NCBI RefSeq assembly: GCF_000004195.4
Contig: NC_030683.2
Location: 83,353,410-83,417,409 of the forward strand
DNA length: 64,000 bases
Direction: 5' to 3'
Source: Xenopus tropicalis
Lineage: Eukaryota; Chordata; Amphibia; Anura; Pipidae
In this document: positions 23,045 through 34,789 of the stretch, piece after piece
Layout: each line of letters starts with the position of its first letter
Position numbering within the stretch: position 1 is the stretch's first letter
Position numbers and translations under genes: made by a program
The notes under the pieces: generated by a model
The model's database searches: none
Seen by the model: only the letters and a program-made list of their open reading frames with translations
Told to the model about the DNA's origin: nothing

Positions 23045-23075
<31 letters not shown>
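23021..23075. repeat. (TA)n microsatellite
   Basis: An alternating TA tract interrupted by CTG near 23045, next to a short CA run. It is the insertion site of the MITE that follows. Confidence 0.95.
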
Positions 23076-23837
23076 CCGTATTTTTCGGACCATAAGACGC
23101 ACCGGACCATAAAACGCACCAGTTTTTAGAGAAGGGAAATGAAGAAAAAAAGATTCTGAAACAAATAGTGTCCTAAAATATTTTATGTGCATTAAAACCC
23201 AACATCACAGTCATAAACACATGTAATCATGTAACCCTGTAAATAAACAGCAGCATTATACCGGTAACTGTATGTTACCGGTATAATAGTATGAAGAGAA
23301 ATTCTGACGTAGCGGCGTTATCAATCAGGGCATCCAGCGGAGGGCAGAGTTTACTGGTGGGCGGAGATCTACAGTACGCCTACCCAGTAGTCAAGCATGG
23401 CAACAGAGGGCAAAGAGGAATGATTGGGGGAATAGACGCAGCATTCTTCCGGGCACGGAGTACGGGCCAGCAAGGGGTACAGGCGATGATTACGGTTTGG
23501 ATTACATAGTTACCGTACACCGTACCTGGGCTGACATGGAGATATGGCTGCAGCGAGGGCATGGAGGCTGACTACCATACATGGGAACTCCTCTACCACT
23601 CGGGGTTTATAGAGCGGGGAAGACACTCTGGGCACAGAGGAATGGACAGTGGCTGCAGCAAGCACACAGAGCCGGGCAAGCACACAGAGACCACACAGAG
23701 ACCACACAGAGCCAGGCAAGTAAAAAAACTTTTTTTTAAAGTATATGTGTAGGCTATATTTGGACCATAAGACGCAGGGACTTTTTCCCCCCACTTCTGG
23801 GGGAAAAAAAGTGCGTCTTATGGTCCGAAAAATACGG
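23076..23837. mobile_element. CCGTATTTTTCGGACCATAAGACGCAC MITE, TA site
   Basis: The terminal repeats CCGTATTTTTCGGACCATAA and the exact complement at the right end (TTATGGTCCGAAAAATACGG) enclose 762 bases. TA lies on each side (23074-23075 and 23838-23839), consistent with a Tc1/mariner-like site. GGACCATAAGACGCA occurs twice more just inside the ends. The interior includes a palindrome around TACCGGTAACTG..TTACCGGTA (23260-23285) and a short tandem of CACACAGAGAC. Open frames here (such as 23291-23509) are shadows. Confidence 0.88.
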
Positions 23838-23840
23838 TAT

Positions 23841-24452
23841 ATTCTTTTTCTTCGTTTCAGGGTGTTCTGTCAATAAATATTTAACAATTACAGCATTTTA
23901 GGAATTTTTTGAATCTATCTATCCATCTATCTATCTATATTTCCATGTAGTCCTGTTATTTGAGTGTCTTCTTCCATGCAAACTTATAAAAATGCAATAA
24001 TACATGCATTCTGTCATCAACAAATGACATAAATCTACAAAATGGCATTGCTCAAGAGTAAATAGGCACCTTCTGTCATCTGCAAGTGTTCCATAAATTT
24101 TCTGTTGATGGCATTTGCTGATCACATGGGCCCTCAAGCATACATTTTACAGAGTTCCAGGGGGTAAGTATTTCCATTTTCATTTTACGCCAAGGTAGAT
24201 TATAGCACTGCTGTGAATTATGTGGGTTGACTACAGTGCTAGAATATTTTCTGACTAATGAAAATAATACTAGGAATATCTCTATTCTGCAGTAGAAATG
24301 AAATACTATTATGCTGAAAATGTGAGCAAAAGCTTGCATGGTAGTTCTTCCCTTGCTTTGGACTGGCACACTATTAAAGCATATATCTACAGTCACTCAG
24401 GCCAAATAGAGCTTTAAATTGTCTAGTTACTGATGAATCATATTTCCAACTC
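23841..24452. other. Unannotated DNA with a (CTAT)n tract
   Basis: A short CTAT/CCAT tract lies at 23913-23940. Otherwise nothing was recognised. Confidence 0.5.
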
Positions 24453-24743
24453 TAAAGCTGGCCATACACGCACCGATAATATCGTACGAAACCTTGTTTC
24501 GTACGATATTCGGTGCGTGTATGGCAAGTCGCCGAGGCAACCGATATCGCAGGAAGCTGCTGAAATCAGTCGATGGGTGGGTTAAAAGATTTTGATCGGG
24601 CGCCATAGAAGGCGCCTGAGCAAAATCTGCCTTCAGAGCTGAATTGGCAGAAGGAGGTAGAAATCCTATTGTTTCTACCTCTTTATCTGCCGTTTCAGCC
24701 CTGAATGTTAGTGGCTGAAAATCGCCACGTGTGGCCACCTTTA
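24453..24743. mobile_element. GGCCATACAC-family MITE with subterminal hairpin
   Basis: It starts TAAAGCTGGCCATACACGC and ends GTGTGGCCACCTTTA. Inside the left end, GCCATACACGCACCGATAAT and TATCGTACGAAA are repeated almost perfectly as an inverted copy, giving a hairpin of about 30 pairs with a 5-base loop (24462-24524). Copies lie at 8724-9017 and 40777-41076. Confidence 0.85.
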
Positions 24744-25309
24744 TATCTACTAACTAACTTTACCAATGTATTTCTACAAAATATTTGCATACTGATATAT
24801 GCCTGCTTACACTGATAGCTGTACTCAGTCTGACAGATTGTCAAAGCATCTTCTTTTGTGGGTCCTATAATTATATTTTCATATACATTATTTGCTGATG
24901 TAAGCAGGCTTCTAATGACACTATGGCCAATGATCTGAATCTCCTGCAGTCAGCAATGTCCTTTGGTCAGTACTGTACTCATGTACACTAGAAACTACAG
25001 TTTGTCTGGAATAATGAAAATCATGGACTGTCTGTCTTGGTTTTGTACCCTCTGAGGGCTCCAAAAATATGCTACAAAACCAATCTGTACTGCCAATACG
25101 ATTCAATCAGCTGTTGGAAAAATTAAGCACTTGAAATACTTGTAATACTTCTCTTGTGAAGTAACTTACTTGTCTAAGATGTTGACCAATGTCCATTTAA
25201 AGACAATCTTTCTCATAAACATTGGTAGCATTGTGCCACTACGTGCATGTTAAATGTGTGTAGGCCCTACATGGATGATCTACTGTTCCATCATGATCCA
25301 ATAAATCAT
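24744..25309. other. Unannotated DNA
   Basis: Nothing recognised. Confidence 0.5.
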
Positions 25310-25596
25310 TTAAAGGAGAAGAAAAGGCTAAATTACTATGGGGAGCCAAATGTTAGGAACCCACCTCCCCCCCAGTGATTGTAATCACTTACATTAAACT
25401 CTCAACTGGAGAAAACTGCACTGGTCCAGGCAAGCAATCCTCTTCCTTCCTCCTTTTATCGCAGTTGAGAAAAAAAGTCAGCTTTTCTGTTAAAGTTTGG
25501 AAGAGAAACATTAATTTGCGTACACCCCAACCAGTGCAGTTTTCTCCTAACAGGAGCACCACCTGGGGGTTTCAGGTAAGCGATTACAATGACATT

Positions 25597-26915
25597 GGGG
25601 GGAATTCACAAAAGTGGTGGAAAAGTGGTGGAAAAAGTGGTGGAAAACACTTTCTCCAGATTCACAAACAGAAATCCGCCAAAATTCCGACTCAACCGCC
25701 ACTTTTCCGTTTTTGGTGAAAGAAAAACAGTTTACAGACACTTTTGTGAATTTGTCGTTTAAAAGACATTTATACGTCGTTTTAACGACATTTTTTCCCG
25801 TCATTTTCAAAATGGAGTAAAGCTCAGTGTAACTCTGTCTGACCAATTCTAAGCCCTTCTGTTTTGTTTGGTTTCACCCAGTCTCTATTCACACATGAGG
25901 TAGGGGCCCCATTGGGGGATCATTAACATATTAATGGGGATTAGCAGACTATTGTTACGGGACAAGTTTCTGTCTAACCCTAGAACAATAGGTGCAAAAA
26001 GCCTCATTAACACTTATAAACAAGTAAAACACTGATTAAAAAAAGTTTAATTTATATCTTATATATAAAAAGTTTTACCTCACATTTGCATTGTTATGCT
26101 AGTTTTAGCTGAATGAATGAGGCAATAATAACATTTTGTGTAAATATATTGTATACATTTTTATTAAAAGGAAAAGTAAAGCTTCCCAGGCAAATTTTTA
26201 GTTTTAGCAGCAGTGCCCCCCTCTTTAATCCCTTCACTGACACTTGCCCCAACTTATCTGTGCCCCCATAGCATGTCCAGAACTACAGAGCTGCTTCCCA
26301 GCAGCCATCTTGGTGATCAGCAAACAGCACATACACACTGGCACCCAAACTGGGATATTGGGGTACAGGGTTGGACGGGCCCAACAGGGCACTGGATAAA
26401 AACCCGGTTGGTCCTAGTCCTGTTGGGCCCCTATCACCGGGCATGTTGGTGTGGGGGCCGGATTGCTGCTAACCAGTAATGAGTAGGGGCTAGAGAAGAA
26501 GGTATTTAGACCCTTAATCTTGTTAGAGAAGTGGAATTACACAGAAATATAGAAAGCCCAGATTGTCCTGAAAAAAATGATGTATAGTTTCCCTGGGCAA
26601 ACTAAAATTACCCCTCAGGAAATGCCCCCAAAGTGAAATGACAAATGACATTTGAAATGCAAAATCCTGCAGGTAAAATCCTTAACCCAAGGCTCCTGTA
26701 GCTGTGGGACTGGGTTTGATGGCACCGACAGATTTACTAAGAGCTAAAGGCAAATTCATAAAAAAAAATGTCGGTAAAATGACTAAATCTGAAAACTGTC
26801 TGTTTAAAAGACAAATTCACAAAAGTGGAGATAGAGGTTTGTGAATTAGGTGGAAAATCCGACAAATCTCCATTTTTATTTTGTCTCAATATCAGCACTT
26901 TTGTGAATTCCCCCC
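25597..26915. mobile_element. 1.3-kb non-autonomous element, GGGGGGAATTCACAAAAGTG ends
   Basis: The first 20 bases are an exact inverted match to the last 20, CACTTTTGTGAATTCCCCCC. The inverted similarity extends further in: CTTTTGTGAATTTGTCGTTTAAAAGACA near 25740-25770 matches TGTCTGTTTAAAAGACAAATTCACAAAAG near 26797-26825. The centre has no open frame of transposase size. It holds a T2-like end at about 26164 and a hAT-like remnant at 26367-26445. Confidence 0.75.
26367..26445. mobile_element. Decayed CAGTGTTGGACTGGGCC-family fragment
   Basis: CAGGGTTGGACGGGCCCAAC, AAAACCCGGTTGG and GTCCTGTTGGGCCC resemble the interior of the hAT-like family at 12388 and 13340. No target duplication is visible. 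Confidence 0.45.
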
Positions 26916-26973
26916 TATGAGTTGCCTATCATTTTGGTACCCTCAGTTATTGTAACATTCCTTCACCTCTAAA

Positions 26974-27830
26974 TGCCTACATAGGGGTATGTATTGCTGC
27001 CCATTAACTGGCTGCCTGAAAGCCATCTGCAGTTTATGTAAGCAGACCTTTTTTTTTAGTAGATGAATGATGACCACTAAATTCAATAAATATAACATGT
27101 TCCTCTATGGATCATGTGATTCGATGCATGAAATGTTGTGTAATCTCATGTTGCAGACTTACATTCATCATAGAAACAAAGTGCATAAAGTGACAGATTT
27201 TTCGCTTGATTTGTCACAAGCAACAGCCATACAGGATAAAATTACTTTGTAACTGCGGCCTTATACTCCTAGTTTGGTGATCATTAGCTTATTTATTAAT
27301 TAAATTTAGATTTTACATTGTTTTTATGATCTGTGAATTGCATAGCATTGTGGAACATGTTGGTGTGTTAGACATATACATATAATAGGCTGTTTGATTT
27401 GGTTTAACCCCTTTCCTCTTAACATAAATCACCTCTCTGTCAAACCCATTGGCCTTTTGTTTTCTTGTTGTTTTTATTTCTTTCCATCCATCAAATTTCT
27501 CAGATTGTTCCAGTAAAATTATAGTCTTGCTTCCCTGCCAGTTAATACAAAACAATGAGAAATCATGCTGTGAAGCTGCAGTAATGTAATGTTTCAGGCA
27601 CACAACTGTTGATCTATATTTTAACTGGCCACACATGCATATATTTATATACTAGATATATCGCTAAACTGCCCTGATCAATATTACATGAATAATTTTC
27701 TTATTGTATTTATATCCATATATGACTATATCTACTTATTAATTGTAATAATAGCTGACTTTCTAGTGCTTAAAAGGGGATGTATCTCTCAAACAGATAA
27801 AGCTGTAATCACATTATTTTTAAACATCAA
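26974..27830. other. Unannotated DNA
   Basis: Nothing recognised. Confidence 0.5.
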
Positions 27831-27831
27831 A

Positions 27832-28061
27832 CCCTCCCACTTAGATTGCAAGTTCTCAGGGGCAGGGACCTCTATCCTCTTGTCTCTTTGAATCTTAACT
27901 TATTGCAACTGTACCTTGTATTTATTTCTGTTTATTATCATACTTTGTATTTATCTTTTTATCTATTATTTTAATAACCTCCTGTTGTATTAGTCTGTTC
28001 CACTGTACAGCGCTGCATACACAATTAACACTTTATAAATAAAGATATACATACATGCATA
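27832..28061 (+). mobile_element. Retroposon 3' end fragment (LINE or LINE-mobilised SINE)
   Basis: TTAGATTGCAAGTTCTCAGGGGCAGGGACC, CTGTACAGCGCTGCATACAC and CACTTTATAAATAAAGATA, followed by a short CATA-type tail, match the 3' region of a common vertebrate retroposon family as I recall it. The simple-sequence tail marks the 3' end on the plus strand. No coding frame remains. Confidence 0.55.
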
Positions 28062-28081
28062 CAAAAGGAAATAATTTTTAA

Positions 28082-28139
28082 AAATTTGAATTATTTTAAT
28101 AAAATGGATGGTTTCCAGATAACAGATCCCATACCTGTA
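28082..28139. mobile_element. GGTATGGGATCC-family end fragment
   Basis: TTATTTTAATAAAATGGATG and GATAACAGATCCCATACCTGTA match one arm of the fold-back MITE at 16323-16654. The other arm is absent. Confidence 0.65.
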
Positions 28140-28393
28140 TCTACAGTATAATCTTGCATAGCCTGCGATTGGGCCTGTGCATCAGGTCTTCCTTTCTGGC
28201 ACATACACTAGATTTAGGGGTTATGCAAAGTTTGTATTGATGACAACTTAAACAAAATGGCACCTCTCTATTTGCTTTGATTATGGGTTTCAGTCTAAGA
28301 AAGCTATACTATGGGCATGGGTATAAGCAATTTCCAAGTAATGTCCTTAGTCAGAAATTAAGTGCCAGATTGTGGTGCATGTTCAAAAGTTTT

Positions 28394-28690
28394 AGGGAGG
28401 CTGATTTATCAGTTTTTGAATTGAAAGTGTTTTAATCAGTTGCAAAAAAAAAAATAAAAGATGTGGTTAAGCTCGACTGAGTCTTTTATTTTTTTGTTGT
28501 TTTTTTTGCTAACATGTTTATAAGAGAGAAAATCAGGAAAACTCAAAGTTGCTTGGAAAAACTTGACCTAAAAAATAATTTTTCATTCATTTTTGTAAAA
28601 TCAAAAAATAAAATATACAGTGTTAAAAATTCACCTCCCATTTAAAAACTCACCATGGACAATTTTAACAATAAAAAAAAAAATCTGTGA
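28394..28690. mobile_element. Possible old fold-back MITE
   Basis: GGAGGCTGATTTATCAG at the left resembles the GGGG-ATTTATCAA ends of other MITEs in the window. The interior is A/T homopolymer-rich. The right end is uncertain. Confidence 0.35.
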
Positions 28691-30069
28691 ATTTGCAGAA
28701 GAAAACAAACTTGAACTTCAGCCTACAGCCTATGTAAAATGTATATTTAGTTGCAGCAAATGGTGTTTAGAACCAATGGAAGGGCAAGTTATATTCTTTT
28801 CTACTTTTTTTTTTTTTTTTTTAGAATTGTGGTGTTGGCATACCGGGGATAATCAAAAAGCAAAGTGTAGTATATAGTGCCTTTGCTTCTGGCACACCTC
28901 AATAACATAAATACAGCCTCATGATGCACCAGGGAATTGTACAACACATATAAAGGAGGATATGGCCTATAATGATTATCAATTCAACGTCTCTTGTCAG
29001 GAGAGTTTACCCATCCTTAAAAACCCCTACAACATTGCTCTTTATTCGATTTCCATTTACCAATCATGTTTAAAAGTCCAGTTGATATTGTGCTGAGGGG
29101 TCTTGTTTTAAAGAGTATGTTCAGATTAAAATGAACTTTTCTACGTACAGTAAATTGTCAATTATTTATTTTTTGTTCCATCTGAATTTCTTGCCTGCTA
29201 CTCTGCGACTAGAAATTTGAAATGTTTTCATCTAAAATCACAGTCAATTAAAATTAAAGTCCATTAGTATTTTGACTTACGATATCATTGACACAAAGTT
29301 CATTTGAAGCTGAAGTCTCAGTTACTTCTAATTATACAGTGTAACTCTCAAGTTATATTAGTTAGACCCATGCTGAGCTCTATTGGAAAGCAACTCCTAC
29401 TCCACATAATACATTCTTAGGGTTGCAGCTGATTCATGAACCTCCCATCTTTTTTCTAAGTTACAATGCATTTAGAGTTTTACACTTACAGCACTGAAAC
29501 CAATCAGCATTCTCAATTATCTTCTGTACAGGTGCTCATATCTAGTTATCATTATCTTCTTTAATTATTAGTACAGCATTATATTCAATCAAGACATCAA
29601 GTGGTGTTTTATGCAAACAGAGGCATCATATTATTATGCAGTATCTTTATTGCAAATACTTCCCACCAAACATGTATTGTTTTTATTTTATTTTGTATAT
29701 TAGCTTTGTCTTCCGCAAACACATCTATTTATTACTAGAGTTAACTCACTTTATCTGCAGAGATATAAGCTTGTAACAACCATTCAGACTGACTAGTGAA
29801 CTCTTTCATTAGTAATGATGCTTTGCTAACAGATCGTACTATGCTTAATAATTTATAATGTGCTTCTTTTATTAGTATATAGTTTGCTATTAGAAAGAAA
29901 AATATCTCTAGGCCATGTATTTCCAAGATGATAAAGGCAATTGTAATTAGTTATATGTATAAAGTTGCCTTTTTTAACTCAGGGATTTAAAAAAAGCATT
30001 TATGATGAAAATGGAAGTGAGAAAACATTTAGCCTTATAGCCTTATCTTCCATGAATACTGGCAGCTTG

Positions 30070-30074
<5 letters not shown>
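28691..30074. other. Unannotated AT-rich DNA, candidate conserved element inside
   Basis: There is a T run at 28804-28822. The part at about 29560-29960 is single-copy-looking with many homeodomain-type words (CTTTAATTATTAG, TTATTAC, CATTAGTAATGATG) and an octamer-like TATGCAAAC. No gene was seen. Confidence 0.4.

Positions 30075-30127
<53 letters not shown>
30075..30127. repeat. (TA)n microsatellite
   Basis: About 26 uninterrupted TA units following TGTG. Both strands give spurious Tyr/Ile repeat frames. Confidence 0.97.
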
Positions 30128-30129
<2 letters not shown>

Positions 30130-31149
30130 GCACTACACACAATCATTAATATAAGCCCTACATGAATTCTGCTGCCAGAAAAGACTATCTCATCCCTGGG
30201 GTTTGCACACACTTGCATTTCTTGTTCTTTTTGCATTGAGGTTATTTCAGAGGTCTATTGCAGCAGTGGGAACAGTGGTTTTACTTTAACAATAGGTTTA
30301 ACATATGGTATGTTTTAGAGAGCAACAATTTTTCATCCATTTTATTTATATCCAATTCTTGAGGGATCCATTGTATAAAATTTTCCTGCAGCATATATAA
30401 CTTTCTGATTTTAACCCAACCATTGCCCTTATGCTAAGATCCAGTGCTAGGAATCACAAACACAAAACATTATATTCTGCTCAGCTTACATATACAGTAT
30501 AATTAATTATATATATAATTTACAATCATCATCTTGTCGGGTGACAGTTGCACCAGCACTGATGCTATCAGAACATAAAATCAACTTTAAGGGCGCTAAT
30601 TAGCAAAAGTTAAGAAGTGCTGGAAATTATGGTATATAATAGTGCTTTTTGGTTAGAAACATAGTTTGTTCTTGCGTTTTAAATATGTCATGTATTGGTA
30701 GAATCATCAGCAGAGTAGATGACAAACTCTATTCATGTATTATGATTTCCTGCAATCTATTTTGTCATATCCAATTTCAGAACCAAAATAGTAAAATAAC
30801 AAAACACAGGAGTTTTTTTCTTAGAATGAATACATCTAATATTCATGTATATATGGGTACAGTACAATTGAAATCACAGCCTGACAATGCATTAAAATGA
30901 ATATCAAAGGTGATGAACAACATGACATATTATCTGGGTACTGCAAGGGTAGTGATCCCATTATATATCCTAGATGTACCCTAGGGCTTAGTACAGCTAC
31001 CTAACCCTACCTAACACATTAATGTTAAGTTCCTGCACCCATACTCCAGCTTTCTTTTTACTTTCAACATCCAAGTGGTCCATTGATCCTTCCTGTTACA
31101 AAGAACACTAGACACTCCCAGAAAGGACCTGCATGATACTGTAGAACTG
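30128..31149. other. Unannotated AT-rich DNA
   Basis: Nothing recognised. Confidence 0.5.
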
Positions 31150-31800
31150 CCATAAAAAGGGCATTTACTCAAGGGATGAAAATTTTGCCACTTTATAGGT
31201 CTCACCTTGAGTATGCAGTGCAGTTTTGGGCTCCAGTCCTTAAGAAGGATATTAATGAGCTGGAGAGAGTGCAGAGACGTGCAACTAAACTGGTAAAGGG
31301 GATGGAAGATTTAAGCTATGAGGTTAGACTGTTGAGGTTGGGGTTGTTTTCTCTGGAAAAGAGGTGCTTGCGAGGGGACATGATTACTTTGTACAAATAC
31401 ATTAGAGGGGATTATAGGCAGATAGGGGAGGGTTTTTGTCCCATAAAAATGACCAACGCACCAAAGGCCACCCCTTTAGATTAGAGGAAGGCGTTTCCAT
31501 TTGAAGCAGTTTAAGGGGTTTTTCAAGGTGAGGGCAGTGAGGGTGTGGCATGTCCTTACTAGTGATGTGGTAATGGCAGATTCAGCCTTTAAGAGGGGCC
31601 TGGATGAGGTCTTGAACAAGCATAGTATCCAAGGCTATTGTGATACTAATATCTACAGTTAATATTGATGTTGATATATATGGTTTATGTGTGGTTTATG
31701 TGTATAGGTTTGTGTGTGCTGGGTTTACTTGGAAGGGTTGAACTTGATGGACTCTGGTCTTTTTTCAACCCAATGTAACTGTGGAATTATGTAACTATAA
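31150..31800 (+). pseudogene. CR1/L2-type LINE 3' end: reverse transcriptase C-terminal remnant
   Basis: This is the decayed 3' part of a non-LTR retrotransposon. The frame starting near 31176 reads [30 protein letters not shown] and LRGDM, which are the hallmarks of the C-terminal (thumb) region of CR1/L2-like reverse transcriptases. The catalytic core and endonuclease are missing: this is a 5'-truncated copy. The frame breaks at 31482-31484 (TAG). Similarity continues in two other frames, with further recognisable residues (PFRLEEG, then FHLKQF, VWHVLTSDVV, GYCDTNIYS) up to a TAA at 31660-31662, so at least two frameshifts have accumulated. The remaining 3' untranslated part ends in CAATGTAACTGTGGAATTATGTAACTA, a degenerate short repeat typical of these LINE tails. 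It is not functional. The exact clade within CR1/L2/Rex1 cannot be set by eye. Confidence 0.85.
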
Positions 31801-32781
31801 ACTCTTACTACTTCTTACTTTAACGTCAAGCACAAGTCTGGCAGGTAGGTTCCTAACCCCTTTGCCACTAATATCCATTATTATACAGACCTGTTTTGAG
31901 AGGTATAGCATACTTTTTAAGACCAACTTGATGATGTATTTTTTAACCACAAAAAAATAATAATGATGATGCAATGCTAAGTGTTTGCAAAAGGTTAAAT
32001 ATGCGCAATGAAAAAATTATTCGCACAAAGGAAAAATTTTTGTAGTGCGCACGTCTGTTCAATTTTTATTACATTCTTCCATTAACCAAACCAAATATAT
32101 TTTCCTGATCCATGATCCTTCTTGCTCGCGGCAATGTATTAGGTTAGTTTGACATAACCTGTCATTTATGAAACAATTCTGATGGCAATTACTGTTCATC
32201 ATGAACTCATGTCACTGTGTACTAGACCTTAATAGTCTTTCAAGAACTTCCCCACCATAGATGTCAGAGTAACTGGGCAATGTTTATCAAGCAAGAAAAA
32301 AATGCTACCAATAAAATTGGCAGACACATGTTATCAAAGCATCATTTCATTTTTAGTAATTTTAAGTAATTTTAGTAATTTTTTGCCATATTGTTTACTT
32401 TTTTTAAAAGGAATAAAACATTGTATTGATCTTACAGATGTGTGGAACTGACAGCAGACATAAATTGTTGTAGCCAGATAGTAAAAGGCACTTGAATTCT
32501 AAGGCTCACTTGAATTTCAGGAGCCAATATGAGTCAATTTTGAGTTACTTTCATCTATGAGAATCATGGATCATTGTTTGCACCCAGTGTTCAAATAGCA
32601 ATAAAAGTCTGGTTTTAAATTTGTAATTTTTTTATATAGATGTTGCAGCTATGTGTGCCTAGATTAGCAAATCTTTTAATGTGACTTTGATATATATATA
32701 GAATAGATAGAGCGGAGCACACCCTTCATAAAAACAATAGCCCTGGGTGCAGGTCAAAAGTAAAAATAGAGAAAGAAAGTA
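31801..32781. other. Unannotated AT-rich DNA
   Basis: A patch at about 31990-32060 contains GCGCAATG..TTATTCGCAC..GTGCGCAC and may be an old MITE. Nothing firm. Confidence 0.4.
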
Positions 32782-32960
32782 CCATGCACACAGGGACTTT
32801 GTGCAAAAGAAAAAAGGTTAACTGAAAAAATCCAACATTTTGAGCACAAACAGTTCTCTTCTTCAGGGACAAACCCTGAAGTGTTGTGCCCTGAAGAAGA
32901 GCACTGTTTGTGCTTAAAACGTTATTTGTTTTGCACAAAGTGCCTGCGTTTGCTGTACAC
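32782..32960. mobile_element. Fold-back repeat around TTCTTCAGGGAC
   Basis: GCACACAGGGACTTTGTGCA..GAGCACAAACAGTTCTCTTC is followed by its inverted counterpart GAAGAGCACTGTTTGTGC..TTGCACAAAGTGCCTGCG, giving a hairpin of about 75 bases per arm with mismatches. A pyrimidine-rich CTCTCTCTTTCT tract follows. Confidence 0.65.
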
Positions 32961-33124
32961 ACACCCTCTCTCTCTTTCTGTCTCTCTTTCTCTATATATA
33001 TTGAAATATTATGTTGATTTTTTATTATGTTTTTTTTTTATTATGTTGAAAACTGGTATATCAGCAAATTGCAAATGTATTCTCATGGGTTTGTTTGTGC
33101 CAATAATCAATGTGTTTGAACACT

Positions 33125-33743
33125 TTAAAGGAACTGCAATACAAATTTCAACATTCTAAATACTTTTACTAGCAAATGCATCATAGCAAAATGTCTATTG
33201 TACAAGTGGTTTTTAAGAAAATTAACCTTATTGAGCTCAGGCAGCAGCTCTCTCCCCTCTCTTGTAGCACGCTTCCGGCCAGCTCCACCCTCTTCCCCCT
33301 CCCTTTCCTCCCAGATAGCAATTCATTCCTACAGAATGGAGATGGCCTCATCTGGAAAGTAGAAACGCTTTGTCCCTTATCCCTCTTCCAGAACCATCAC
33401 TGAAAAACTCATAAATCACTCTCAAAACAAACTCCGAAGACTCTAAAGAATGCAGCAAATGAACTTCCGGACTAACCCTGAACCCATATATAAATACAGT
33501 AGCTGCTCCTGTAGGCATAAGTGGAGAGCAGTTGCAGGTGGCAGGAAGAGCTTGGCCCGAACCTGTCCGTGATCTAACTGCTCCCCACTTCCAGGACTTC
33601 AAATTTTTGTTGATCCGCACATGACTATGCCAGATTTTCAAGCTTTGCCCTATAAATCAGTGGTAATGTATTTTGTTTAAAAATAAAAAAAGTATTTAGA
33701 AGGTATATATTTAAAGTTACATTTTTGTGTGATTTTTCTTTAA
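33125..33743. mobile_element. Possible T2/Kolobok-type element with GC-richer core
   Basis: TTAAAGGAACTGCAATACAAA at the left and GTGTGATTTTTCTTTAA at the right sit at TTAA sites, but the terminal similarity is weak. The core (33240-33600) is GC-richer and contains CATATATAAATACAG at about 33484. No reading frame of note. Confidence 0.45.
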
Positions 33744-33897
33744 GAATCCTCTAGGGGAGCTGACATTTTCCAAATCAAACCCATGCTGGGCATCACAGTT
33801 CAACTGTAAATCTTATGTTGATAGATATATTCAGAAAATGAATATGGCTGAAAAGATTGCATGTAGGCAATAAAAAATCCTGCTTGCAAGGCTTAGG

Positions 33898-34262
33898 GTG
33901 ATATTTATATTTGTGCTTTTTTGTGTTTTTTTTTTCTACTTTAAATGACCTCAAAATTTAAGAAACATTAATCTTGCCTTATTTTAAAAATTACAAATAA
34001 AAAACATGATCACATGAAACTGAGAAAACTCGAATACCTCGAAATGGGTCAGCAATTTCAGAAATAGTTTAAAAAAACACTAAAGACTCTAACTGATGAA
34101 ATAGTTACAAATTGACTTCTACATGACCTTGCAAGCTTTTACATTTGAATTTTTCTCTTTTTTGCATAATAAATAATGAACATTTTTATTTTCGTTAACC
34201 ATTATTCAAATTCATGAATTTGAACTCAAATCTGAATACAAACATTGATAAATAACTCCAAC
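33898..34262. mobile_element. Old fold-back MITE with TTGACTTCTACATGA core
   Basis: The ends GTGATATTTATATTTG and CAAACATTGATAAATAA are imperfectly inverted. The centre has TTGACTTCTACATGACCTTG, shared with the elements at 35988-36420 (inverted) and 58940-59325. Confidence 0.55.
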
Positions 34263-34789
34263 GTTCCAAAAAGCAAATGTAAATGATACATGTTGTGAAT
34301 TCATTACAATTGCTTTCCAATACATTCTCTAACAACTACATAACATGCATTTTATAGTAGGCATATAAGAAGTCAAATAAATGATCTAAGTCATATTAAA
34401 AGTTATATAAATCATATAATAAGCCATCATATGGAGCAGTCATATGTCACATAAGTCCTATAATTCATATAAAAAGTCATACAACTCATAACAAGTCATA
34501 TAAGAAGCCATATATGTCACAAAAGAGGTCTTAGAAGCCATGTAAGAAGTCGTATCATTCATACAAGAACTCATATAATAAGTAAAAGAAGCCAGGTAAA
34601 AAAATTTGGAAACCACATCCCCAGTCAGTACTGCACATATCGGCGGTAAAATGCCACATTAACACTATGCACAATGTTCTGTGTGGCACAACTGGCTCAA
34701 TGCACAAGGAATTGCACCAGCAAAAAGTAATGAGTGTTGTGACTTCTTTTCTTAACCAAAGGCCAGATAAGAAATGATATATTATATAT

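Larger units (their letters stand above)
25310..26973. mobile_element. T2/Kolobok-type MITE split by a 1.3-kb insertion
   Basis: TTAAAGGAGAAGAAAAGGC marks the left end at a TTAA site. GTAAGCGATTACAATGACATTGGGG (25577-25600) is followed, after the insertion, by CTATCATTTTGGTACCCTCA (from about 26928) and a decayed end near 26973. The copy at 5311-5473 has these two blocks almost adjacent, which shows that 25597-26915 was inserted later. Confidence 0.75.

Noticed and set aside
23291..23509. 72-codon glycine-rich frame
   Set aside because: It lies within the CCGTATTTTTCGG MITE, whose copies are non-coding.
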